Shown piece by piece: positions 15,431 through 23,243 of a stretch of DNA of 64,000 nt. Numbering within the stretch: position 1 is the stretch's first letter; each line of letters begins with the position of its first letter. The notes beneath the pieces are model-generated. The model did no database searches. It worked only from the letters and a program-made list of their open reading frames with translations, and was not told the DNA's origin. Source of the stretch: Actinotalea caeni (GTDB lineage: Bacteria; Actinomycetota; Actinomycetes; Actinomycetales; Beutenbergiaceae); contig NZ_WNXX01000007.1 of assembly GCF_009733795.1 (NCBI RefSeq), positions 107,138-171,137 on the forward strand, written 5' to 3'. A program made the translations under genes and the position numbers.

Positions 15431-17656
15431 ATGTCCGCGCACGTCCTGCACTACGACCGCCCTGCCCGTGAGTGGACCGAGGCGCTGCCCGTGGGCAACG
15501 GTCGGCTCGGTGCGATGGTCTTCGGCGGGGTCGACGTCGAACGGCTGCAGCTCAACGAGGACACCCTGTGGTCCGGCGGGCCGTACGACCCGGTCAACCC
15601 GCTCGCGGCCGAAGGGCTGGCCGAGGTCCGGGCGCTGGTGGCGCAGGGCCGCTACGCCGAGGCCGAGGCCCGCACCGACGAGACGCTCATGGGCGTGCCG
15701 GTCAAGCAGGCGCCCTACTCGACCGTCGGCTCGCTGCTGCTCGAGCTCGACGGCGTCGACCCGGCCGCGGTCTCGGGGTACCGGCGCTCGCTCGACCTCG
15801 ACACCGCCGAGGCCGTCACCACCTGGACGCTCGACGGCTCGACCTACGTGCGCCGCGTCGTCGCCTCGCCGGTCGACCAGGTCGTCGCGGTGCACCTGGC
15901 GGTGACCGGCCCGGCGACGCTCACCGGCCGGGTGTGGTTCACGAGCCCGCTGCAGGAGACCTGGACGCACGCGACCGACGACGAGCTCGTGCTCGGCGGC
16001 CGCAACGACCCCCACGGCGACATCCCGGGCGCGCTCTCGTTCGAGGCCCGGGTGCGGGTGCTGACCGCCGGCGGCACCGTGCGCGAGGACGGCGACGCCG
16101 TCGCCGTGGAGGGGGCGACCGCGCTGACGCTGCTGGTCGCGATCGCGACCAGCTACGTGACCTTCGAGGACCTCTCCGGTCACCCGTCGGCCAGGACGAC
16201 GGCGCAGCTCGCCGCGGCCGCGCGGCGCGGCTACGACGAGATCGCCTCGGACACCGCCCGCGAGCACCAGGCGCTGTTCCGCCGTCTCGACCTCGACCTG
16301 GGGGCTGCGCCGGACCTGCCGACCGACGAGCGGATCCGGCGCGCCGAGACCGTCGACGACCCGGCGCTCGCGGCGCTGTACCTGCAGTACGGCCGCTACC
16401 TGCTGATCAGCTCCTCGCGCCCGGGCAGCCAGCCCGCGAACCTGCAGGGGCTCTGGAACGCCGAGACCGACCCGCCGTGGGGCAGCAAGTACACGGTCAA
16501 CATCAACACCGAGATGAACTACTGGCCCGCGGAGCCGGCTGCGCTGCCGGAGCTGGTGGAGCCGCTCGACCGGCTCGTGCGCGAGGTTGCGGTCTCCGGG
16601 GCGCGCACCGCGCAGCGCATGTACGGCGCGCGGGGCTGGGTGTGCCACCACAACACCGACGGCTGGCGGGCGACCGCACCGGTCGACGGCGCGCCCTGGG
16701 GGATGTGGCCGACCGGCGGCGCGTGGCTGAGCCTGCACCTGTGGGAGCACTACCGGTACGCGCCCGAGGAGGCCTACCTCGCCTCGATCTACCCGCTGCT
16801 GCGCGGCGCGTGCGAGTTCTTCCTCGACACGCTCGTGGAGGGGCCCGGCGGCACGCTGGTCACCTCGCCGTCGCTGTCGCCCGAGAACATCCACCCGTGC
16901 GGCGCCGCCGTCGTGGCGGGGCCGACGATGGACGCCCAGATCCTGCGCGACCTGTTCACCGCGACCGCCGAGGCGGCACGGCTGCTGGGCCGCGACGCCG
17001 ACCTCGTCGAGACCCTCGGGGCGACCGTCGACCGGCTGCCGCCCAGCCGGGTGGGCGCGCACGGCCAGCTGCAGGAGTGGCTGGAGGACTGGGACGCCGA
17101 CGCGCCCGAGCAGGACCACCGCCACGTCTCGCACCTGTTCGGGCTGTACCCGAGCCGGCAGATCTCACCCGACCGGACGCCGGAGCTCGCCGCAGCTGCA
17201 CGGCGCACGCTCGAGGACCGCGGCGACGAGTCCACCGGCTGGGCGACCGCCTGGCGCATCGCGCTGTGGGCGCGGCTGCGCGACGGCGACCGCGCGCACC
17301 GCGTGCTGCGGCTGCTGCTCGACACCTCGCGCACCTACCCGAACATGTTCGACGCCCACCCGCCGTTCCAGATCGACGGCAACTTCGGGGGCGCCGCCGC
17401 CATCCTCGAGATGCTCGTGCAGCACGACGGCGACGAGATCCACCTGCTGCCCGCGCTGCCCAGCGCGTGGCCCAGCGGGCGGCTGCGCGGCGTCCGGACG
17501 CCGGGTCCGTGCTCGCTCGACCTCACCTGGGCCGACGGCGAGCCCACCGAGGTCCGCATCACCGCCGAGCGCGGCGGCGAGCGGGTGCTGCGGCACGGCG
17601 AGAGCAGGGTGCCGGTGACCCTCGAGCCCGGTGTCGAGGCCGTCGTCGGGTTCTGA
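15431..17656 (+). CDS. Alpha-L-fucosidase-like glycoside hydrolase, family GH95
   Basis: 741 residues, no signal peptide, so cytoplasmic. ATG at 15431 with GGGAGACC before it. The N-terminal domain opens with 'WTEALPVGNGRLGAMVFGGVDVERLQLNEDTLWSGGP', diagnostic of GH95. The catalytic (alpha/alpha)6 barrel carries 'VNINTEMNYWPAEP' (the asparagine pair of GH95), 'SPSLSPEN' (general acid Glu) and 'FQIDGNFGGAAAI' (Asp). GH95 enzymes release alpha-1,2-linked L-fucose, and some release L-galactose, with inversion. Working on imported oligosaccharides, it would pair with the GH2 and GH36 enzymes and ABC importer nearby. It follows xylB directly and could be part of that operon. Confidence 0.93.
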   Translation: MSAHVLHYDRPAREWTEALPVGNGRLGAMVFGGVDVERLQLNEDTLWSGGPYDPVNPLAAEGLAEVRALVAQGRYAEAEARTDETLMGVPVKQAPYSTVGSLLLELDGVDPAAVSGYRRSLDLDTAEAVTTWTLDGSTYVRRVVASPVDQVVAVHLAVTGPATLTGRVWFTSPLQETWTHATDDELVLGGRNDPHGDIPGALSFEARVRVLTAGGTVREDGDAVAVEGATALTLLVAIATSYVTFEDLSGHPSARTTAQLAAAARRGYDEIASDTAREHQALFRRLDLDLGAAPDLPTDERIRRAETVDDPALAALYLQYGRYLLISSSRPGSQPANLQGLWNAETDPPWGSKYTVNINTEMNYWPAEPAALPELVEPLDRLVREVAVSGARTAQRMYGARGWVCHHNTDGWRATAPVDGAPWGMWPTGGAWLSLHLWEHYRYAPEEAYLASIYPLLRGACEFFLDTLVEGPGGTLVTSPSLSPENIHPCGAAVVAGPTMDAQILRDLFTATAEAARLLGRDADLVETLGATVDRLPPSRVGAHGQLQEWLEDWDADAPEQDHRHVSHLFGLYPSRQISPDRTPELAAAARRTLEDRGDESTGWATAWRIALWARLRDGDRAHRVLRLLLDTSRTYPNMFDAHPPFQIDGNFGGAAAILEMLVQHDGDEIHLLPALPSAWPSGRLRGVRTPGPCSLDLTWADGEPTEVRITAERGGERVLRHGESRVPVTLEPGVEAVVGF

Positions 17657-17679
17657 CGGCGGGATCCGACGGGCGAGGC

Positions 17680-20106
17680 TCAGACGCCGGTCGCGCGCAG
17701 CTCGGTCGCGACCTCGGCGTACCCGGGAGCCGACGCCACCACGCGCACGTCGCCCGAGCCGCCCGCGCGCACGACGGCGAGGGCGCGCCCGTCGAACAGC
17801 CGGTGCCGGTCGTCGGTGAACGACTCGAGCGTGCGCGGCGCGGCGCTGCCGAAGCCCTGCAGCGCGGCCGGCCCCTCGACCCGCAGGGTCACCTCGTCGT
17901 CGGCGTCGGTGGCACGGACGCCCTCGTCGTCGGTCACCTCGATCGTGAGGAACGCCAGCGCGTCGGGGCCGTCGAGCCGGGTGCGGTCGGGGTGGACGCG
18001 CAGCACCCGGGGCCCGGACGCGGTCACGAGCCTGGCGCGCTCGGCCGGCACGCCGTCGCGGATCGCCACGGCCTCGATCGCGCCCGGCTGGTACCCGACC
18101 TCGACGAGCGCGCGGTACCGGTGCTCGGGGCCGGTCGGGTAGCGGCCGAGCGTGCGCCCGCCGAGGAGGACCTCGACCTCGGGGGCGTCCGCGTACACCT
18201 CGACCTCCAGCGGGGTGCCCGGCGCGACCGGCCAGGTCCACGACGGCAGGCAGTCGGTCCACGACCACGGGGCGGGTGCGGCCTCGCGGCCGTAGGTCTC
18301 GGGCCGCCGGACGGCGAGGAAGGGCTCACGGCGCAGGCCGTAGACGATCTCGCGGTAGTACGAGGCCGGTCGGCGCTCGCCGGTGATGTCGATGTCGCCG
18401 GCGCCGGAGAGCAGCCAGGGGTACGGCGCGAGCGGCGGCGTGCCCGGCGGCTCGTCGCGGTAGCGGGGCCGCCCGAGGCCCGGCTCGCCGAGGTAGTCCC
18501 AGCCGGTCCACGTGAAGTCACCGATCACGTGGGGGAGCGAGCGCACCAGGTCCCACAGCACGTCGATACGGGTCGGGAAGGTCTCCGAGCCCACGATCAC
18601 CCGGTGCGGGAAGGCGGTGCGGTCGTGCTCGTAGCGCGACTCGAGGTAGTTCATGCCCGCGACGTCGAGCGCGCCGTAGGCCTCCTCGGTGAGGGCGGTC
18701 ACGGCGTCGGAGACCCCGAGCGCGTTCATGCGGTCGGCCAGCTGCATCATGAAGCCGTTGATCTCCTCGACCTCCTCGAGGCTCGCGCCGCCGAGCAGCT
18801 CCGGATCCACGGGGACCGCGCCGTCCATGACCAGCAGCGCGCCGTTGACGCCGGCGGTGACGTAGCGCGTCGGGTCCAGCCGTCGGGTCCTCGCGGCGAG
18901 GCGGCGGGCGAGCTCGGCGCCGGTGCGGGTGCCGGCCTCGGGGATCTCGTTGCCGATCGAGTACATGATCACGCTGGGGTGGTTGCGGTCCTTGCGGACC
19001 ATGTCCTCGAGGTCGCGCTGCCACCACTCGGTGAACGTGGACGATCCGTCCTCGGGCCGCTTCGCGCGCGTCCAGACGTCGGTCAGCTCGTCCATGACCA
19101 GCATCCCGAGCCGGTCGCAGGCGTCGAGCATCGCGCGGCTCATCGGCTGGTGCGCGCTGCGGATCGCGTTGAAGCCCGCCTCCTTGAGGATCGTGACCCG
19201 CCGCTCCTCCGCGTCGTCGAGCACGACGCCGCCGATCACCCCGTTGTCGGCGTGCACGCAGGCACCGCGCAGGTCGACCGGGACGCCGTCGATGCGCAGG
19301 CCCCGCCGTGCGTCGAGCTGCAGGGTACGGATCCCGACGACGACGCGGCTCTCGTCCACCTCGTCACCGGTGTCGGTCGCGAGCACGCTCTCGACCGTGT
19401 GGAGGTCGGGGTGCGCGGGCGACCAGCGTCGAGGCTCCGCCACGAGCATGCGCTGGGACACCTCGCGGGACTCGTTCGCCGGCACCGTGACCCGTGTGGT
19501 GTCGGCGGCGACCGCCTCGCCGTCGGGGCCGACGACGGTCGTCCGCAGCCGGCGCACGGCGGGCCTCGGCTCGAGGTTGCGCACCGTCGTGACGACCTGC
19601 ACGAGCGCCGTCTCGTCGTCGCTCTCCGGGACCGTGACCACGACGCCGTCCAGCGGCACGTGCACGCGCGGCCCCACCGCCAGGTGCACGGGGCGGAGGA
19701 TCCCGCCGCCGGTGTACCACCGCGCGTCGCGGTCGGCACGTGCCTCGACCGTGAGCTCGTTCGGCGCCCCGTACCGCAGCGCGCCGTCGAGAGGGACCGT
19801 GAGGGCCGCGGTGCCGGACGGGCGGCGCGCGAGCAGGTCCCCGTTGAGCGAGACCGCCGGCGACCGGTAGACCGCCTCGAGCTCCAGCACGACGTGCCGC
19901 TGCTGCCAGTCGGGCGGCGCCTCGAAGTGTGAGCGGTACTCCCAGGTCCCGCCGGGGACGTAGCCGGTGGCGGTCAGCGCAGGGTCGTCCACGCGCTCGA
20001 CGCCCAGCACGGCGTCGTGCGGGACGACGACCGGGCGGGCCGGGGACGGCCCGTGCGCGGTGATCGTCCGCCACTCCCACGGGTACGGGTACCGCTGGCG
20101 CTGCAT
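17680..20106 (-). CDS. Beta-galactosidase-like glycoside hydrolase, family GH2
   Basis: 808 residues from ATG at 20106, two bases after the stop of the FadR-type regulator gene. Domain order is a jelly-roll sugar-binding domain (about 15-165, 'WEYRSHFEAPPDWQQRHVVLELEAVYRSPAVSLNG'), an immunoglobulin-like domain, a TIM barrel with acid/base Glu in 'SIGNEIPEAG' and nucleophile Glu in 'VIVGSETFPTR', and C-terminal sandwich domains. No signal peptide is visible. It should cleave a terminal beta-linked sugar (galactose, or less likely glucuronate or mannose) from imported oligosaccharides. Co-transcription with the regulator places it in the same regulon as the divergent ABC importer. Confidence 0.9.
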   Translation of the reverse strand: MQRQRYPYPWEWRTITAHGPSPARPVVVPHDAVLGVERVDDPALTATGYVPGGTWEYRSHFEAPPDWQQRHVVLELEAVYRSPAVSLNGDLLARRPSGTAALTVPLDGALRYGAPNELTVEARADRDARWYTGGGILRPVHLAVGPRVHVPLDGVVVTVPESDDETALVQVVTTVRNLEPRPAVRRLRTTVVGPDGEAVAADTTRVTVPANESREVSQRMLVAEPRRWSPAHPDLHTVESVLATDTGDEVDESRVVVGIRTLQLDARRGLRIDGVPVDLRGACVHADNGVIGGVVLDDAEERRVTILKEAGFNAIRSAHQPMSRAMLDACDRLGMLVMDELTDVWTRAKRPEDGSSTFTEWWQRDLEDMVRKDRNHPSVIMYSIGNEIPEAGTRTGAELARRLAARTRRLDPTRYVTAGVNGALLVMDGAVPVDPELLGGASLEEVEEINGFMMQLADRMNALGVSDAVTALTEEAYGALDVAGMNYLESRYEHDRTAFPHRVIVGSETFPTRIDVLWDLVRSLPHVIGDFTWTGWDYLGEPGLGRPRYRDEPPGTPPLAPYPWLLSGAGDIDITGERRPASYYREIVYGLRREPFLAVRRPETYGREAAPAPWSWTDCLPSWTWPVAPGTPLEVEVYADAPEVEVLLGGRTLGRYPTGPEHRYRALVEVGYQPGAIEAVAIRDGVPAERARLVTASGPRVLRVHPDRTRLDGPDALAFLTIEVTDDEGVRATDADDEVTLRVEGPAALQGFGSAAPRTLESFTDDRHRLFDGRALAVVRAGGSGDVRVVASAPGYAEVATELRATGV

Positions 20107-20108
20107 CC

Positions 20109-20873
20109 TCAGGTGCTCCCTGGTCCGGGTCGGGCGGGGTCGAGCCCGTCGGTCGGGTGCGCGGCGGCGAAGACCTCGACGCCGAGCAGGTGTGCCGCCA
20201 TCCGCACGCGTGCGTGCTCGGCGTCGCGGGTGCGCAGCGCGGCGAGGATCGCGCGGTGCTCGGCGTGCGCCTCGTCGACCGAGGCGCGCTCGGTGATCGC
20301 GCGCCACAGCCGCCCGCGCAGCGTGCGGGTCATCAGGCTGTCGATCAGCGCCGCGAGCGCGCCGTTGCCGCTCGCGGCCGCGATCGTGCGGTGGAACTCG
20401 GCGTCGGTGTCGATGAACGTCTCGGGGTCGAGCCGGCCCGTGGCCATGCCCTCCTCGATGCCGGTGAGCACGTCGTCGAGCCGCGCGAGCTCCTCCTCCG
20501 TGAGCCGGACGGCGGCGAGCCCCGCCGACTCGGTCTCGAGCACGCGCCGCACCGCGAGCAGCTCGGCCGACTGGGAGACCTGCTGGAGGTCGGCCCAGAA
20601 CTCGAGCGGCCGCAGCAGCGACCCGGGGTCGAGCTGCGTCACGTAGGTGCCGTCGCCCTGCCGCGTCTCCAGCACGCCGAGCGCGGCCAGCGACCGGACG
20701 GCCTCGCGCAGGGACCCGCGCGAGACGCCCCACCGGGCGGCCAGCTCCTTCTCGACCGGCAGCCGGTCGCCGGCGCGCAGCTCGCCCGAGGCGATGAGGT
20801 TCTTGACGATGTCGATGACGTGGTCGGAGCGTGACGAGCCTGCGCTCGACCTGTTCTCGGTGCGGCTCGACAC
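20109..20873 (-). CDS. GntR-family (FadR subfamily) transcriptional regulator
   Basis: 254 residues from a GTG at 20873, preceded by TACACT and 6 bp, so the transcript is probably leaderless. The winged helix 'IVKNLIASGELRAGDRLPVEKELAARWGVSRGSLREAVRSLAALGVLETRQGDGTYVTQ' is classical GntR, and the C-terminal all-helical FCD domain ends with the metal-binding histidines ('EFHRTIAAASGN', 'EAHAEHRAIL', 'RMAAHL'). It is divergent from the ABC importer and co-transcribed with the GH2 gene. Two similar AATGATCwGA sites lie in its own promoter and in the importer promoter, so it likely represses both until a sugar acid or related metabolite binds. Confidence 0.92.
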   Translation of the reverse strand: MSSRTENRSSAGSSRSDHVIDIVKNLIASGELRAGDRLPVEKELAARWGVSRGSLREAVRSLAALGVLETRQGDGTYVTQLDPGSLLRPLEFWADLQQVSQSAELLAVRRVLETESAGLAAVRLTEEELARLDDVLTGIEEGMATGRLDPETFIDTDAEFHRTIAAASGNGALAALIDSLMTRTLRGRLWRAITERASVDEAHAEHRAILAALRTRDAEHARVRMAAHLLGVEVFAAAHPTDGLDPARPGPGST

Positions 20874-20900
20874 GCGGTCAGTGTAGGGGCAGTGGGGTCG

Positions 20901-20915
20901 ATAGATCAGATCATT
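20901..20915. promoter_or_regulatory. Candidate FadR-type operator at regulator promoter
   Basis: On the minus strand this reads AATGATCTGATCTAT, with the palindromic core GATC-T-GATC. It lies upstream of the -10 (TACACT) of the GntR gene and shares AATGATCwGA with the site at 21078-21096. Confidence 0.5.
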
Positions 20916-21067
20916 GGGCGGCAACGCTGTCTCCGCGCTGAGGAGGTCGGAGCGGTTCAGCTCCGGCGCGATCCACGCGACGTTGAGCAAACGGGCCGCG
21001 AAGACCGAGCTTGGAGCCCGGTCGGCAGGCTCGCTGAGATGCTCGACGAGGAAGCTTCTCGGAAGCG

Positions 21068-21096
21068 TTGACTTCCGAATGATCAGACGATTATCG
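21068..21096 (+). promoter_or_regulatory. ABC importer promoter with embedded FadR-type operator
   Basis: TTGACT (21068-21073) and TTATCG (21091-21096) are 17 bp apart and resemble -35 and -10 elements. The spacer and -10 contain AATGATCAGACGATTATCG, which matches the site upstream of the divergent regulator. A bound regulator would cover the promoter core. A GGAAG...CTTCC inverted repeat (21061-21076) surrounds the -35. Confidence 0.55.
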
Positions 21097-21140
21097 TCGC
21101 CACCGGGCTTGACTGCAGTGCGGCAGAGGAGGACGACCGG

Positions 21141-21221
21141 ATGACCCGTCAGACGTCGGCGCGCAGCCTGCCGTGGTCCCGTGCGCACGACCCCGCAAAG
21201 GGCTTGGGCCGCGCGTGGTGA
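21141..21221 (+). CDS. 26-codon upstream ORF translationally coupled to the permease gene
   Basis: An ATG at 21141 stands 6-10 bp after GAGGAGGA, the best ribosome binding site in this operon. The frame runs 26 codons (MTRQTSARSLPW... ending GLGRAW) and stops with TGA whose last base is the A of the permease ATG (TGATG at 21219-21223). The permease ATG itself has no good ribosome binding site. The small ORF therefore probably delivers ribosomes to the permease, and may act as a leader peptide. There is no similarity that gives the peptide a function of its own. Confidence 0.6.
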   Translation: MTRQTSARSLPWSRAHDPAKGLGRAW

Positions 21222-22192
21222 TGCCCGTCGGCGTGGGTGCCGCCGGTGCTGCGCCCACGCTCCGCGACCGCGACAAGCAGCGCGGCTGGCCCGGGGCCCG
21301 GCGCAGCCTGCAGCGCCACTGGCAGCTCTACCTGCTGATGCTGGCGCCGCTGCTCTACTTCGTCGTCTTCAAGTACGTGCCGATGACGAACGCGGTCATC
21401 GCCTTCAAGGACTACAACGTCGTCGACGGCGTGTGGGGCAGCGACTGGGTCGGGCTCAAGCACTTCGAGCGCTTCTTCTCCAACCCGATCTTCTGGCCCG
21501 TGCTGCGCAACACGTTCCTGCTCTCGGCCTACGTGGTGCTCGCGAGCTTCCCCGTGCCGATCGTGCTGGCGCTCGCGCTCAACGAGGTGCGGCTGCGGTT
21601 CTTCAAGAACACCGTCCAGATGGTCACCTACGCGCCGTACTTCATCTCGACGGTCGTGGTCGTGTCGATGACGATCCTGTTCCTGTCCCCGCGCCTGGGA
21701 CTGGCCGGCGACGTCACCCAGTTCTTCGGCCTCGGCAGGATCGACTTCCTCAGCGACCCGAACTACTTCCGGCACATCTACGTCGCCAGCGACATCTGGC
21801 AGACGATGGGCTACTCCGCCGTCATCTACATCGCGGCGCTCGCGGGCATCGACCCGGCCCTGTACGAGGCGGCCCGCGTCGACGGCGCGAACCGGTGGCA
21901 GAAGATCGTCAACGTCGACATCCCCGGGATCATGCCGACGGCGATGATCATCCTGGTCCTCGGCGTCGGCAACGTGATGGCGATCGGGTTCGAGAAGGCC
22001 TACCTGTTCCAGAACACGCTGAACATCTCGCAGTCGGAGATCATCCCGACCTACACCTACAAGGTCGGCCTCCTCAGCGCGGAGTTCAGCCAGGCCTCGG
22101 CGATCGGCCTGTTCAACGGTGTCATCAACCTGGTGCTGCTGCTGGGCGTCAACGCCCTGGTCAAGCGACTGACGGGGAGCGGGCTGTGGTGA
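21221..22192 (+). CDS. ABC sugar transporter permease (CUT1, LplB/MalF type)
   Basis: 323 residues from ATG at 21221 with six transmembrane segments. The N-terminal arm 'HWQLYLLMLAPLLYFVVFKYVPMTNAVIAFKDYN' and the EAA loop 'ALYEAARVDGANRWQKIVNVDIPGIMPTAMI' (contact with the ATPase) are typical of the polysaccharide-type LplB/YteP permeases. It forms the import channel together with the next gene and the lipoprotein at 23244. No ATPase gene is present, so a shared MsiK-type ATPase elsewhere is expected, as known for actinobacterial CUT1 importers. A GTG further upstream is possible, but the coupled small ORF favours 21221. Confidence 0.9.
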   Translation: MPVGVGAAGAAPTLRDRDKQRGWPGARRSLQRHWQLYLLMLAPLLYFVVFKYVPMTNAVIAFKDYNVVDGVWGSDWVGLKHFERFFSNPIFWPVLRNTFLLSAYVVLASFPVPIVLALALNEVRLRFFKNTVQMVTYAPYFISTVVVVSMTILFLSPRLGLAGDVTQFFGLGRIDFLSDPNYFRHIYVASDIWQTMGYSAVIYIAALAGIDPALYEAARVDGANRWQKIVNVDIPGIMPTAMIILVLGVGNVMAIGFEKAYLFQNTLNISQSEIIPTYTYKVGLLSAEFSQASAIGLFNGVINLVLLLGVNALVKRLTGSGLW

Positions 22193-23148
22193 GCACCGAC
22201 GTCGAGCGCCCCGCGGTGGGTATCGGGAGGGCGCGGAGCCTCGCGACGCGACGGCCGCCCCGGCCGCGGCGCGTCAAGGACGGGCTCGACGACCGTCTGT
22301 TCATGGTGGGCGTCTACGTCCTGCTGACCACCTTCCTGCTGGTGGTGCTGCTCCCGCTCGTCTACATCGTCGCGAGCTCGCTCAGCGACCCGCTCGCCGT
22401 CTCCTCCGGTCGCGTGTCGTTCTGGCCGGTCGACTTCACGCTCGAGGGCTACCGGCGGGTGCTGAGCGACCCCTCGATCCTCACCGGGTTCGGCAACTCG
22501 ATCTTCTACACGCTCGTCGGCACCGCGATCAGCCTCGTGCTCACGGTCTCGATCGCGTACCCGTTGTCGCGCCGCGACCTCTGGGGGCGCCGGGGCATCA
22601 CGCTCTTCGTCGTGTTCACGATGCTGTTCGCCGGCGGCATCATCCCCACCTACCTCGTGGTGCAGAACCTCGGGATGCTCGACACCCGGCTCGCGCTGGT
22701 GCTGCCGCAGGCGATCGGCGTCTGGCAGGTCATCATCGCGATGTCGTTCTTCCGCACCTCGATCCCGGACGAGCTGTACGAGGCCGCGCAGCTCGACGGC
22801 GCGAGCGACCTGCGGTTCCTGGTCTCGACCGTGCTGCCGCTGTCCAAGCCGCTGCTGGCGGTGATCGCGCTCATGTACGCGATCTACCAGTGGAACTCCT
22901 ACTTCGACGCGCTGCTCTACCTGCGCGACCCGGACCTGTACCCGTTGCAGCTGGTGCTGCGCAACGTGCTGATCCTCAACCAGACCGCGCCGGGGCTGGA
23001 CGCCGCCGCGGCGCTGGAGCGCCAGCAGCTCGCCGACCTCATGAAGTACTCGCTCATCGTCATCTCCACGGTGCCGGTGATGCTCGTCTACCCCTTCGTC
23101 GCCCGGTACTTCAACAAGGGGCTCCTCGTGGGTGCCGTCAAGGGGTGA
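22189..23148 (+). CDS. ABC sugar transporter permease (CUT1, LplC/MalG type)
   Basis: 319 residues; GTG at 22189 overlaps the first permease's stop by 4 bp. Six membrane segments and the EAA motif 'ELYEAAQLDGASDLRFLVSTVLPLSKPLLAVIAL' identify the second permease of the importer. The segment 'YPLQLVLRNVLILNQ' between the last helices is characteristic of the LplC/YtcP subfamily, which imports larger or complex oligosaccharides. It works with the preceding permease in the cytoplasmic membrane. The next gene begins after 95 bp, with no clear promoter, so the three importer genes are probably one operon. Confidence 0.92.
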   Translation: MSTDVERPAVGIGRARSLATRRPPRPRRVKDGLDDRLFMVGVYVLLTTFLLVVLLPLVYIVASSLSDPLAVSSGRVSFWPVDFTLEGYRRVLSDPSILTGFGNSIFYTLVGTAISLVLTVSIAYPLSRRDLWGRRGITLFVVFTMLFAGGIIPTYLVVQNLGMLDTRLALVLPQAIGVWQVIIAMSFFRTSIPDELYEAAQLDGASDLRFLVSTVLPLSKPLLAVIALMYAIYQWNSYFDALLYLRDPDLYPLQLVLRNVLILNQTAPGLDAAAALERQQLADLMKYSLIVISTVPVMLVYPFVARYFNKGLLVGAVKG

Positions 23149-23243
23149 TGCGTCGCCGCACCTGCAGGTCACAGGACCGACACGGCCGACAGGGCCGACC
23201 CGGCCCACCAGGCCACCCACCCGTCCCACCGAAAGGCACGCAC

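Noticed and set aside
15472..19932. Open frame of about 1486 codons across xylB-GH95-GH2 genes
   Set aside because: It runs antiparallel or out of frame to three clear enzymes, has an Arg/Ala/Pro-dominated composition, no motif and no ribosome binding site; a high-GC shadow.
17680..20733. 1017-codon start for the GH2 enzyme
   Set aside because: The first 209 residues would be read out of frame through the GntR regulator gene; the ATG at 20106, two bases after its stop, fits the family's N-terminus.
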